Shown here: in pieces, positions 1 to 6,128 of the stretch
Numbering within the stretch: position 1 is the first letter of the stretch
Layout: the number at the start of each line of letters is the position of its first letter
Made by a program: the position numbers and the translations under genes
Source of the DNA: Betaproteobacteria bacterium
GTDB taxonomy: Bacteria > Pseudomonadota > Gammaproteobacteria > Burkholderiales > Sulfuriferulaceae
DNA length: 6,128 nucleotides
Assembly (NCBI GenBank): GCA_003455595.1
Contig: DMQT01000278.1
Span: 13,496-19,623 of the forward strand
Direction of reading: 5' to 3'
The notes under the pieces: model-generated
What the model saw: only the letters and a program-made list of their open reading frames with translations
The model's database searches: none
What the model was told of the DNA's origin: nothing

Positions 1-437
1 CCTTCCACGCCCTTGCCCTGAAACGCATACGGGCTGGTGCGCGGCTTGAACGCGCCGCCACGCATCAGACGACAGCCCGCTTCTTTCACAAAACGCGCGG
101 CGTCGTCCATCTGTTGCTGGGTTTCCACCGAGCACGGGCCGCCAATAATCTGGATGGTGTTGCCACCCAAGGGCACGCCCTTGATGTCGATGACGCTGTT
201 TTCCTTGTGCCACTCGCGCGCCACGATTTTGTAGGGTTTGACGATGTGCATCGATTGCTCTACCCCCGGCATGGCGTCGATGAGTTCCTGGTCGATGCGG
301 CGCTCATCGCCGATAGCACCAATGAGGGTGCGCTCGGTACCGCGCGAGATATTGGTGTCGCAACCGTATTCCTTGACCCGCTTGGCCACAGCTTCAATCT
401 GGCCTTCGCTGGCTTCCGGGCTCATTACAATAATCAT
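1..437 (-). CDS. aroF: 3-deoxy-7-phosphoheptulonate (DAHP) synthase, type I-beta, N-terminal part (3' end outside window)
   Basis: This enzyme condenses phosphoenolpyruvate with erythrose 4-phosphate, the first committed step of the cytosolic shikimate pathway. Only the first 145 codons are present; the family is about 340-370 residues long. Residues 1 to about 65 (starting MIIVMSPEAS) form a small ferredoxin-like domain, which in the Thermotoga/Bacillus-type enzymes is the allosteric part. The barrel then begins with IIGGPCSVE (97-105) and RGGAFKPRTSPY (126-137), both hallmarks of the family. Cys102 and Lys131 fall at the same numbers as the metal-binding Cys and active-site Lys of the T. 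maritima enzyme, as I recall them. The start ATG overlaps the hisC stop codon (ATGA) and has a strong AAGGAG five bases upstream, inside hisC. The symbol aroF follows common usage for this subfamily and does not imply orthology to E. coli aroF. Which amino acid inhibits it cannot be read from this fragment; tyrosine or phenylalanine is likely. Confidence 0.95.
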   Translation of the reverse strand, partial: MIIVMSPEASEGQIEAVAKRVKEYGCDTNISRGTERTLIGAIGDERRIDQELIDAMPGVEQSMHIVKPYKIVAREWHKENSVIDIKGVPLGGNTIQIIGGPCSVETQQQMDDAARFVKEAGCRLMRGGAFKPRTSPYAFQGKGVE

Positions 438-1540
438 GCTTGCTCCTTGATGACGCTTTCCAGCGCCTGCAAAAATTGGGTATTTTCAGCCGCCAGCCCG
501 ATGCTGACGCGCAGGTATTCGGGCATTCCGTAGTTGCCGATGGGACGTACAATCACACCGTGGCGCAGCAGACGTTGGTACATGCTGGCCGCATCGCCCA
601 CGCGTACAGCGACGAAATTGCCATACGACGGGATGTAATCCAGCCCCAGCAACAACGCGCCCTGGATAATCTGACGCATGCCAAGCTGGTTCAGCGCATA
701 ACTGCGCGCGATGAAATCGTCATCGGCCAACGCCGCGGCCGCCGCCACCAGAGCCAGGCTGTTGACATTAAACGGCTGGCGCACGCGATTCATCATATCC
801 GCCACCGCCGCGCTGCCCAGCCCATAGCCAACGCGCAGCCCTGCCAAACCGTAGGCCTTGGAAAAGGTACGGCTGACGATCAAATTGGGGAACTGCTGCA
901 GCCACGCCAGCGCGTCGGATTGCTGATCTTGCGGCAGATATTCGCCATAGGCTTCGTCCAGCACCACGATGACATGCGCCGGTACGCGCTGCAAGAACGC
1001 CAGAATGTCGGCATTGGTCAACCAGGTACCGGTGGGATTGTTGGGGTTGGCGATGAACACCACGCGTGTATCCGGGCGAATGGCAGCCAGCAGCGCGTCG
1101 AGGTCATGACCATATTCGCGTGCCGCTGCGGTAATGCCCTCGGCACCCGCCGCCTGCGTCGCCAGCTGATAAATTGCGAACGCATGCTGCGAAAAGACCG
1201 CCGAACAGCCGGGTGCCAGAAACGCGCGCGCCACCATTTCGAGAATGTCGTTGGAGCCGTTACCCAGCACGATCTGCGCTGCAGTCACGCCAAATTTATG
1301 CACCAGCGCCGTTTTCAGCTCAAAGCCGCTGCCATCCGGATAACGCGCGATGTCATGAAGCGCATTTTCGACTGCTTCCAGCGCCTTGGGGCTGGCCCCG
1401 AGCGGATTTTCATTGGACGCCAGCTTGACGATATTGTGCTCGGCCAGACCGAGTTCACGCGCCAGTTCGGCGATGGGTTTACCCGGCTGATATGGGGCGA
1501 TAGCACGGATATAGTGCGGAGACTGGTCACACAGATTCAT
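434..1540 (-). CDS. hisC: Histidinol-phosphate aminotransferase (HisC2/HisHb type), probable broad aromatic aminotransferase
   Basis: This is a PLP-dependent fold-type I aminotransferase of 368 residues, the usual length for HisC. Visible motifs are SNENPLG (42-48), GNGSNDIL (93-100, PLP phosphate contact), NPNNPTG (165-171), DEAY (195-198), the Schiff-base lysine K228 in SRTFSKAYG, R236 in GLRVGY, and R344 in YLRVSIG for substrate carboxylate binding. It transfers the amino group from glutamate to imidazole-acetol phosphate in histidine synthesis. Copies sitting after pheA in proteobacteria (called HisHb) are known to act also on phenylpyruvate and 4-hydroxyphenylpyruvate or their prephenate/arogenate counterparts, so its position suggests it completes phenylalanine and tyrosine synthesis. 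The ATG lies 5 bp after the pheA stop with no clear Shine-Dalgarno, which points to translational coupling. The start is supported by the N-terminus SPHYIRAIAPYQPGKP, typical of this subfamily. Whether a second hisC exists in a his operon elsewhere cannot be seen here. Confidence 0.96.
   Translation of the reverse strand: MNLCDQSPHYIRAIAPYQPGKPIAELARELGLAEHNIVKLASNENPLGASPKALEAVENALHDIARYPDGSGFELKTALVHKFGVTAAQIVLGNGSNDILEMVARAFLAPGCSAVFSQHAFAIYQLATQAAGAEGITAAAREYGHDLDALLAAIRPDTRVVFIANPNNPTGTWLTNADILAFLQRVPAHVIVVLDEAYGEYLPQDQQSDALAWLQQFPNLIVSRTFSKAYGLAGLRVGYGLGSAAVADMMNRVRQPFNVNSLALVAAAAALADDDFIARSYALNQLGMRQIIQGALLLGLDYIPSYGNFVAVRVGDAASMYQRLLRHGVIVRPIGNYGMPEYLRVSIGLAAENTQFLQALESVIKEQA
443..448 (-). 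promoter_or_regulatory. Shine-Dalgarno site for the DAHP synthase gene
   Basis: The minus strand reads AAGGAG, then five bases, then ATG. The site lies within the last codons of hisC (Lys-Glu-Gln-Ala-stop). It is the best ribosome binding site in the window and fixes the start at 437. It suggests that this gene can initiate strongly as well as being coupled to hisC through the ATGA overlap. Confidence 0.85.
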
Positions 1541-1545
1541 GGTAG

Positions 1546-2610
1546 TTACAACACGCTGACAGGGTAAGACCCGAGAATTTTCAGAAATGCCGCTTTATCA
1601 TGCAGCGCAGCCAGTGCGGCGGCGACGGGCGCGTCGTCGCGATGGCCTTCGAGATCAACAAAAAACACGTATTCCCACAACCCGGAACGCGCCGGGCGCG
1701 ATTCAAATTTTGTCATCGACACGCCATGCTGCGCCAGCGGTTGCAACAGCTCGACCACCGCACCGGGGCGGTTATGCGCTGACATCAGCAGCGAGGTTTT
1801 GTCGCGCCCGGAGGCGCTGGCGTCGTGCTGGCTGATGACCAGGAAACGTGTGGTGTTATCCGGTTCGTCTTCGATATTGTCATGCAGCCGCGTCAGGCCG
1901 TAAATTTCGGCAGCGGCTTCGCCCGCGATGGCCAGCGCGGTCTCATCCGCCGCCGCCATACGCGCCGCTTCGGCATTGCTGGCGACCTGCATACGCGGTA
2001 CCTCGGACAGATGGCGGTTGAGCCATTCGTGGCACTGCGCCAGCGACTGGCCGTGCGAATACAGTACCGTCACGCCCTCCAGCCCGGCATGTTTGCGCAA
2101 CAGATGATGATGAATACGCAGATCGACTTCGCCGCACACTTTAAGTGGCGTGTCCTGCAACAAATCCAGCGTGCGGTTGATGGCGCCTTCGGTCGAGTTT
2201 TCCACCGGCACCACGCCGTAATCGGCATTGCCCGCTGCCACATCACGAAATACCTCATCTATCGAAGCACACGGATGCATCGCAGCGGCATGGCCGAATT
2301 GCTTGATGGCGGCCGACTGACTGAACGTGCCCAGCGGGCCGAGAAACGCCACCGCAAGCGGCTTTTCCAGCGCCAGGCAAGCCGACATGATTTCGCGGAA
2401 CAGCCGCGCGGCAACTTCATCGGCCAGCGGGCCGGGATTGAGTTCCTTGATGCGGCGCAGCACCTGCGCTTCACGCTCGGGGCGATACACGCTGCCGTTT
2501 TTCAGACGGCCTATGCTTTGCGCAAGCGCCGCGCGCTGATTGATGAGCTGCAATATGCTCGCATCGAGCGCATCAATCTGATCGCGCAAATGTTGTAGAT
2601 TTTCAGACAT
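1546..2610 (-). CDS. pheA: Bifunctional chorismate mutase / prephenate dehydratase (P-protein)
   Basis: This protein converts chorismate to prephenate and then to phenylpyruvate, the phenylalanine branch, in the cytosol. Its 354 residues show three domains. Residues 1-85 are an AroQ-type helical chorismate mutase with R9, R26 and K37, which correspond to the E. coli active-site R11, R28 and K39, and with the RPEREAQVL segment (43-51). Residues about 86-265 are the prephenate dehydratase, with GPLGTFS (91-97), NSTEGAI (138-144) and the catalytic TTRFLVI (253-259). Residues about 272-354 are an ACT domain with RPGAVVELL (281-289) and ESRP (303-306), the phenylalanine-binding elements of feedback-inhibited P-proteins. 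All key motifs are intact. The ATG follows the serA stop by 6 bp and has only a weak GAG upstream. That gap leaves no room for a pheL-like leader peptide or attenuator, so feedback by phenylalanine on the ACT domain is the control visible here. Confidence 0.97.
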   Translation of the reverse strand: MSENLQHLRDQIDALDASILQLINQRAALAQSIGRLKNGSVYRPEREAQVLRRIKELNPGPLADEVAARLFREIMSACLALEKPLAVAFLGPLGTFSQSAAIKQFGHAAAMHPCASIDEVFRDVAAGNADYGVVPVENSTEGAINRTLDLLQDTPLKVCGEVDLRIHHHLLRKHAGLEGVTVLYSHGQSLAQCHEWLNRHLSEVPRMQVASNAEAARMAAADETALAIAGEAAAEIYGLTRLHDNIEDEPDNTTRFLVISQHDASASGRDKTSLLMSAHNRPGAVVELLQPLAQHGVSMTKFESRPARSGLWEYVFFVDLEGHRDDAPVAAALAALHDKAAFLKILGSYPVSVL

Positions 2611-2616
2611 GATCAG

Positions 2617-3795
2617 TTACTCAACCGGCAAATAACGAACTGCCAGCACGCCGCTGATGGCGCACAGCTGCTTCACCACGGAATCGGGCACCACACTGTC
2701 CACGTCCACCAGGGTATACGCCATCTCGCCGCGCGATTTGTTCACCATGGTGTGGATATTGAGCCCGGCCTGCGCCATGGCGGTGGAAATCTGTCCCAGC
2801 ATGTTGGGCACGTTGGCGTTGGCAATGGCGACGCGGTAAGCCGACTCGCGCGCCATATCGATGTTGGGGAAATTGACCGCATTGAGGATATTGCCGTTTT
2901 CCAGATAATCGGTCACTTGCCGCGCCACCATCACGGCGCAATTTTCTTCGGCTTCCATGGTTGACGCACCCAGGTGCGGCAGACATACCACGCCGCGCTG
3001 GCCTTGCAGGGCAACAGCAGGGAAATCGTTGATGTACGCGTGCAGCTGGCCGGACTGCAAACCCGCCAGCACTGCTGTGTTATCAACAATCCCCTCACGC
3101 GCAAAATTAAGCAGCACCGTGCCGGGCTGCATCAGCGCAATGCGCTCGGCGTTAATCAGATTGCGGGTGGCTTCCAGCAGGGGCACGTGCACGCTGATGA
3201 AACTGGCGGCTTTCACCACCTCTTCCACACTGTTGGCTTTTCTGACCTGTGCAGGCAAGCGCCACGCGGCTTCGACCGTGATGGCGGGGTCGAAGCCGAT
3301 CACGTTCATACCGAGCTTGATGGCAGCATCCGCCACCAGCGAGCCGATTGCACCCAGCCCGATCACGCCTAACGTGCGGCCTGGCAGCTCAGTCCCGGCA
3401 AAGGTTTTCTTGCCCGCCTCAGCAGCTTTTTGCATGGCCTCATCGTCACCCGTCAGGCCTTCGACAAAACGAATTGCAGGAATCAGATTGCGCGCGCCCA
3501 TCAGCAACCCGGCGATGACCAGTTCCTTGACCGCATTGGAATTGGCACCCGGCGCATTGAACACCGGCACGCCGCGCGCTGACAGCGCTGGAACCGGGAT
3601 GTTATTGGTGCCTGCACCGGCACGACCGATGGCCAGCACCGACTCTGGAATAATCATGTCGTGCAGCTTGGCCGAGCGTACCAGGATGGCGTCTGGCTGC
3701 GCAATATCCGCGCCCACCACGTAGCTTGCAGGCAACTGCGCCAATCCCGTTTGCGAGATGGCGTTGAGCGTCAGGATGCGCCGCGTGCTAGCCAT
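2617..3795 (-). CDS. serA: D-3-phosphoglycerate dehydrogenase, short ACT-domain type
   Basis: This NAD-dependent enzyme oxidises 3-phosphoglycerate to 3-phosphohydroxypyruvate, the first step of serine synthesis and the one feeding SerC. It has 392 residues and lacks the extra ASB domain of the ~530-residue forms. Residues 1 to about 95 are the first part of the substrate domain, with IGRAGAGTNNIPV (56-68) and FNAPGANSNAVKEL (79-92). The NAD-binding Rossmann core has GLGAIG (146-151) followed by D169. R233 in FAREGIVD and H274 in LPHLGAST are two members of the usual catalytic triad. The C-terminal stretch from about 320 is an ACT domain, probably for serine feedback. Oddity: where the triad Glu is expected (two residues after FP, as in E. 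coli DVFPTEP) there is Val261, in NDFPAVAL. The ATG overlaps the serC stop by 8 bp, with no good ribosome binding site, suggesting coupling. The family call is firm; activity on 3-phosphoglycerate is supported by the neighbouring serC. Confidence 0.93.
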   Translation of the reverse strand: MASTRRILTLNAISQTGLAQLPASYVVGADIAQPDAILVRSAKLHDMIIPESVLAIGRAGAGTNNIPVPALSARGVPVFNAPGANSNAVKELVIAGLLMGARNLIPAIRFVEGLTGDDEAMQKAAEAGKKTFAGTELPGRTLGVIGLGAIGSLVADAAIKLGMNVIGFDPAITVEAAWRLPAQVRKANSVEEVVKAASFISVHVPLLEATRNLINAERIALMQPGTVLLNFAREGIVDNTAVLAGLQSGQLHAYINDFPAVALQGQRGVVCLPHLGASTMEAEENCAVMVARQVTDYLENGNILNAVNFPNIDMARESAYRVAIANANVPNMLGQISTAMAQAGLNIHTMVNKSRGEMAYTLVDVDSVVPDSVVKQLCAISGVLAVRYLPVE

Positions 3796-4870
3796 GCTGT
3801 TGTTCGAACGACTTCATGTAGTCCACCAGCGCCGCCACACCTGCAATCGGCATGGCGTTGTAGATCGACGCACGCATGCCGCCAACTGAACGGTGGCCCT
3901 TGAGTTGCAGCAAACCGTTCTGGCTCGCGCCTTTGAGGAAAGCCTCGTCGAGCGCCGCATCTTTCAGCGTGAACGGAATATTCATGCGCGAGCGGTTTTC
4001 CCGCGCTACCGGGCTGCTATAAAAATCGCTGGCGTCGAGGCAGCCGTACAGCAGGTCCGCCTTGGCGATGTTGCATTTTTCCATCTCGACCAGACCACCT
4101 TCGCGCTTGAGCAACTGGAATACCAGCCCGGCGATATACATCGCGTAGGTCGGCGGCGTGTTGTACATCGAGTCGTTATCGGCGTGAGTCTTGTAGTCAT
4201 ACATGGTGGGCGTACCCGCCACCGCTTGACCGATCAGGTCGTCGCGCACGATGACAATGGTCAGCCCGGCTGGACCGATATTTTTTTGCGCCCCGGCATA
4301 AATCAGCCCGAACCGGCTCACATCAATCGGCTTGGACAGGATATTCGAAGACATATCCGCTACCAGCGGCACCTCGTCGGTCTCCGGCGTCCAGTGGAAC
4401 TCCACCCCGCCGATGGTTTCATTGGGCGTGTAATGCACATAGGCGGTGTTGGCGTCGCAGCGCCACGCTGACTGAATCGGTGCATAACTGAACTGCTTGT
4501 CAGCCGAACTGGCGACCACGTTAACCGCGCCGTAGCGCTTGGCCTCCTTGATGGCCTTTCCCGACCACTCGCCGGTATTGACATAATCGGCGCTGGTTTT
4601 GCCACGCAGCAAATTCATTGGCACCATGGCGAACTGGCTCGACGCGCCGCCTTGGAGAAACAACACTTTGTAATTCGCCGGTATGCCCATCAACTCGCGC
4701 AAGTCGGCCTCCATCTGCGCGGCGATACCCATGAATTCCTTGCCGCGATGGCTCATTTCCATCACCGACATGCCACTGCCGTGCCACTCAACCAGCTCGT
4801 CGCGCGCCTGTTCCAGCACCGCTTTCGGCAATACCGCAGGTCCTGCACTGAAATTGTATATTGTGCTCAT
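3788..4870 (-). CDS. serC: Phosphoserine aminotransferase
   Basis: This PLP enzyme turns 3-phosphohydroxypyruvate and glutamate into O-phosphoserine, and in many proteobacteria also makes 4-phosphohydroxy-threonine for pyridoxal phosphate. The product is 360 residues, the normal length. Motifs seen are NFSAGPA at the N-terminus (6-12), MSHRGKEF (39-46), GGASSQF (74-80), D172 in ADMSS, the Schiff-base lysine K196 in YAGAQKNIGPAG, and HRSVGGMRASIYNA (326-339), whose H and R residues bind the substrate phosphate and carboxylate. I chose the ATG at 4870. An in-frame TTG two codons upstream (4876) is also possible but sits only two bases from the AGGG ribosome binding site, whereas the ATG is eight bases from it. 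It follows gyrA by 40 bp and overlaps serA by 8 bp, so SerC and SerA are made together and act in consecutive steps. Confidence 0.97.
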   Translation of the reverse strand: MSTIYNFSAGPAVLPKAVLEQARDELVEWHGSGMSVMEMSHRGKEFMGIAAQMEADLRELMGIPANYKVLFLQGGASSQFAMVPMNLLRGKTSADYVNTGEWSGKAIKEAKRYGAVNVVASSADKQFSYAPIQSAWRCDANTAYVHYTPNETIGGVEFHWTPETDEVPLVADMSSNILSKPIDVSRFGLIYAGAQKNIGPAGLTIVIVRDDLIGQAVAGTPTMYDYKTHADNDSMYNTPPTYAMYIAGLVFQLLKREGGLVEMEKCNIAKADLLYGCLDASDFYSSPVARENRSRMNIPFTLKDAALDEAFLKGASQNGLLQLKGHRSVGGMRASIYNAMPIAGVAALVDYMKSFEQQHG

Positions 4871-4910
4871 TATCAATACCCTGGAATGCGTTCTTAATCC
4901 AAATTAAAAC
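4871..4910 (-). other. gyrA-serC intergenic spacer, AT-rich
   Basis: This 40-bp gap is the only real intergenic space in the window. It holds 13 G/C bases, about 32%, in a GC-rich surrounding. It contains a 5-bp AT-only inverted repeat with a 4-base loop (4894-4907) and the serC ribosome binding site. No GC-rich hairpin with a T-run is present, so no intrinsic terminator for gyrA is visible. A sigma-70-like pair (TTGGAT, 17 bases, GTATTG) can be forced on it, but the -10 is poor and would leave almost no leader before serC. The spacer therefore does not clearly separate gyrA from the operon, and read-through is possible. Confidence 0.5.
4879..4882 (-). promoter_or_regulatory. Probable Shine-Dalgarno site for serC
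   Basis: The minus strand reads CCAGGG, with AGGG eight bases before the ATG at 4870. It is only two bases from the alternative TTG at 4876, which favours the ATG as the start. Confidence 0.6.
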
Positions 4911-6128
4911 TTATTCAGGCTGACTTTCTTCCTCGCCTTCGGCTTCGGGTTCATCCCGCTCCATCACCCGCTCCAGACCGATCAGTTTCTGGCCTGCATC
5001 GAGACTAATCAGCGTCACACCCTGCGTGGCGCGGCCCATCTCCCGCATTTCGCTCACGCGGGTACGGATCATCACACCGCCATCGGTGATCAGCATGATT
5101 TCATCTTCCGGCAGCACCAGCGTCGCGGCCACCACGCGGCCATTACGCACGCTGGTCTGAATCGCCATCATGCCCTGCGTACCACGCCCGTGACGCGTGT
5201 ATTCGGTGATGCTGGTACGCTTGCCATATCCGTTTTCGGTCGCGGTGAGCACCGATTGCTGTTCGTTTTCCGCCACCAGCAGAGAGATGACCTTGTGCTC
5301 GACGGCGAGTTTCATGCCGCGCACACCGCGCGCACCGCGTCCCATCGCGCGCACGTCATTCTCGTCGAATCGCACCGCTTTGCCGCCATCCGAGAACAGC
5401 ATGATGTCATGGCTGCCTTCGGTCAGCGCCACGCCGATCAGGTAATCGCCCTCGTCCAGATCCACCGCGATGATGCCGGTACGACGTGGGTTGGAGAAAT
5501 CTGCCAGCGTGGTTTTCTTGACCACGCCACGTGCTGTCGCCATGAACACATAACGGTTTTCAGCAAACTCGCGCACCGGCAGGATGGCGTTGATTTTTTC
5601 GCCTTCCGACATCGACAGCAGATTCACAATCGGCCTGCCGCGCGCGGTACGACTACCCTGCGGCACTTCGTATACCTTGAGCCAGTAGACCCGGCCAAAG
5701 TTGGAGAAGCACAGGATGTAATCGTGGCTGTTGGCGATGAACAAGCGCTCGATGAAATCGTCTTCCTTGGTCGGCGCCGCCTGTTTGCCACGCCCGCCGC
5801 GTTTTTGCGCACTGTAGTCTTCCAGTGGCTGCGACTTCATGTAGCCACCGTGCGACAGCGTGACCACCATATCCTGCGGTGTAATCAGGTCTTCCAGACT
5901 CAAATCTTGCGCGTACGTGACGATCTCGGAACGGCGCTTGTCGCCAAACTGCTGTTTGATCAGGTCGATTTCGTCGGCAATGATCGCCGTAATGCGCTCA
6001 GGCCGTGCCAGAATATCGAGCAAGTCGGCAATCTTGGCAACCACTTCCTTGTATTCATTGAGAATTTTGTCCTGTTCCAGCCCGGTCAGGCGCTGCAAAC
6101 GCAGCTCCAGAATGGCTTGCGCCTGCGC
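4911..6128 (-). CDS. gyrA: DNA gyrase subunit A, C-terminal part (5' end outside window)
   Basis: GyrA is the DNA-breaking and wrapping subunit of gyrase (A2B2), which introduces negative supercoils using ATP. The frame is open to the window edge: 405 residues and a TAA stop are present, out of the usual ~850-900, so the catalytic tyrosine and the quinolone-resistance region lie outside. Residues 1 to about 65 of the fragment (AQAQAILELRLQRLTGLE onward) are the end of the breakage-reunion domain and its coiled coil. The rest is the six-bladed beta-pinwheel that wraps DNA. The GyrA box, the signature separating GyrA from ParC, is QKRGGRGK at fragment residues 108-115 (positions 5784-5807). Later blades show repeats such as GRGARGVRGMKL (263-274) and GRATQGV (365-371). 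The protein ends in an acidic tail (about 388-405, rich in Glu), the kind that modulates DNA wrapping in E. coli GyrA. An apparent start at 6098 is only an internal TTG (Leu) codon. Confidence 0.98.
   Translation of the reverse strand, partial: AQAQAILELRLQRLTGLEQDKILNEYKEVVAKIADLLDILARPERITAIIADEIDLIKQQFGDKRRSEIVTYAQDLSLEDLITPQDMVVTLSHGGYMKSQPLEDYSAQKRGGRGKQAAPTKEDDFIERLFIANSHDYILCFSNFGRVYWLKVYEVPQGSRTARGRPIVNLLSMSEGEKINAILPVREFAENRYVFMATARGVVKKTTLADFSNPRRTGIIAVDLDEGDYLIGVALTEGSHDIMLFSDGGKAVRFDENDVRAMGRGARGVRGMKLAVEHKVISLLVAENEQQSVLTATENGYGKRTSITEYTRHGRGTQGMMAIQTSVRNGRVVAATLVLPEDEIMLITDGGVMIRTRVSEMREMGRATQGVTLISLDAGQKLIGLERVMERDEPEAEGEEESQPE

Noticed and set aside
440..1567. A 375-codon open frame on the plus strand, antisense to the whole of hisC.
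   Set aside because: It mirrors a well-supported gene with all aminotransferase motifs. Its predicted protein is rich in Arg, Gln and His with no recognisable domain, as expected from the complement of a GC-rich gene.
1825..2598. A 257-codon open frame on the plus strand, antisense to pheA.
   Set aside because: It is the complement of intact pheA, has an odd composition rich in Arg, Gln and His, and shows no motif.
2957..3724. A 255-codon open frame on the plus strand, antisense to serA.
   Set aside because: It lies entirely within the serA coding region, is low-complexity Ser/Ala/Pro/Thr-rich, and has no recognisable family.
4871..4876. TTG at 4876 as the serC start, adding two residues.
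   Set aside because: It is only two bases from AGGG, is a rare start codon, and the ATG at 4870 gives the usual SerC N-terminus with better spacing.
4854..4892. A possible sigma-70 promoter (TTGGAT, 17 bases, GTATTG) ahead of serC.
   Set aside because: The -10 is a poor match, and transcription would begin at or inside the serC start, losing the ribosome binding site.
4894..4907. Inverted repeat ttaat-ccaa-attaa after the gyrA stop, as a possible terminator.
   Set aside because: The stem is five A/T pairs with no G or C and no following T-run on the minus strand, so it is too weak for an intrinsic terminator.
6096..6098. A start codon at 6098 giving a 395-residue protein.
   Set aside because: The codon is TTG (Leu) inside gyrA; the frame continues upstream to the window edge with GyrA-like sequence (AQAQAILELR).

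Overview
This window is a compact block of core metabolism. Every gene lies on the minus strand, so the direction of reading runs from position 6128 down to position 1. In transcription order it holds the 3' two-fifths or so of gyrA (DNA gyrase subunit A), then serC (phosphoserine aminotransferase), serA (phosphoglycerate dehydrogenase, short ACT-type), pheA (chorismate mutase / prephenate dehydratase), hisC (histidinol-phosphate / aromatic aminotransferase, HisC2 / HisHb type), and the 5' part of a type I-beta DAHP synthase gene (aroF-like). Both end genes are cut by the window edges. There is no sign of mobile elements, CRISPR, tRNA or rRNA genes, phage genes or horizontally acquired cargo.

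The sequence is moderately GC-rich. The order gyrA-serC-pheA-hisC is the start of the known proteobacterial 'aromatic supraoperon' (serC-pheA-hisHb-tyrA-aroA-cmk-rpsA), described from pseudomonads and other gamma- and betaproteobacteria. The interposed serA and the DAHP synthase after hisC, with the protein signatures, suggest a betaproteobacterium, possibly a Nitrosomonadales-like lineage. That taxonomic call is from memory and inference; no search was run. If the arrangement holds, tyrA and aroA should lie just beyond position 1.

Layout: 4911-6128 gyrA 3' part; 4871-4910 the only real intergenic gap, 40 bp and AT-rich; 3788-4870 serC; 2617-3795 serA, overlapping serC by 8 bp; 1546-2610 pheA, 6 bp after serA; 434-1540 hisC, 5 bp after pheA; 1-437 DAHP synthase, overlapping hisC by 4 bp (ATGA). 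The last five genes are packed as one translationally coupled operon with no space for internal attenuators.

The products work together. SerA and SerC make phosphoserine from 3-phosphoglycerate. DAHP synthase commits PEP and erythrose 4-phosphate to the shikimate pathway. PheA takes chorismate to phenylpyruvate, and HisC can transaminate phenylpyruvate to phenylalanine as well as serving histidine synthesis. Feedback control appears to be built into the proteins: an ACT domain in PheA, an ACT domain in SerA and a ferredoxin-like N-terminal domain in DAHP synthase. No novel system is evident. The most notable sequence-level oddity is that SerA has Val where the catalytic Glu of the D-2-hydroxyacid dehydrogenase triad normally sits.
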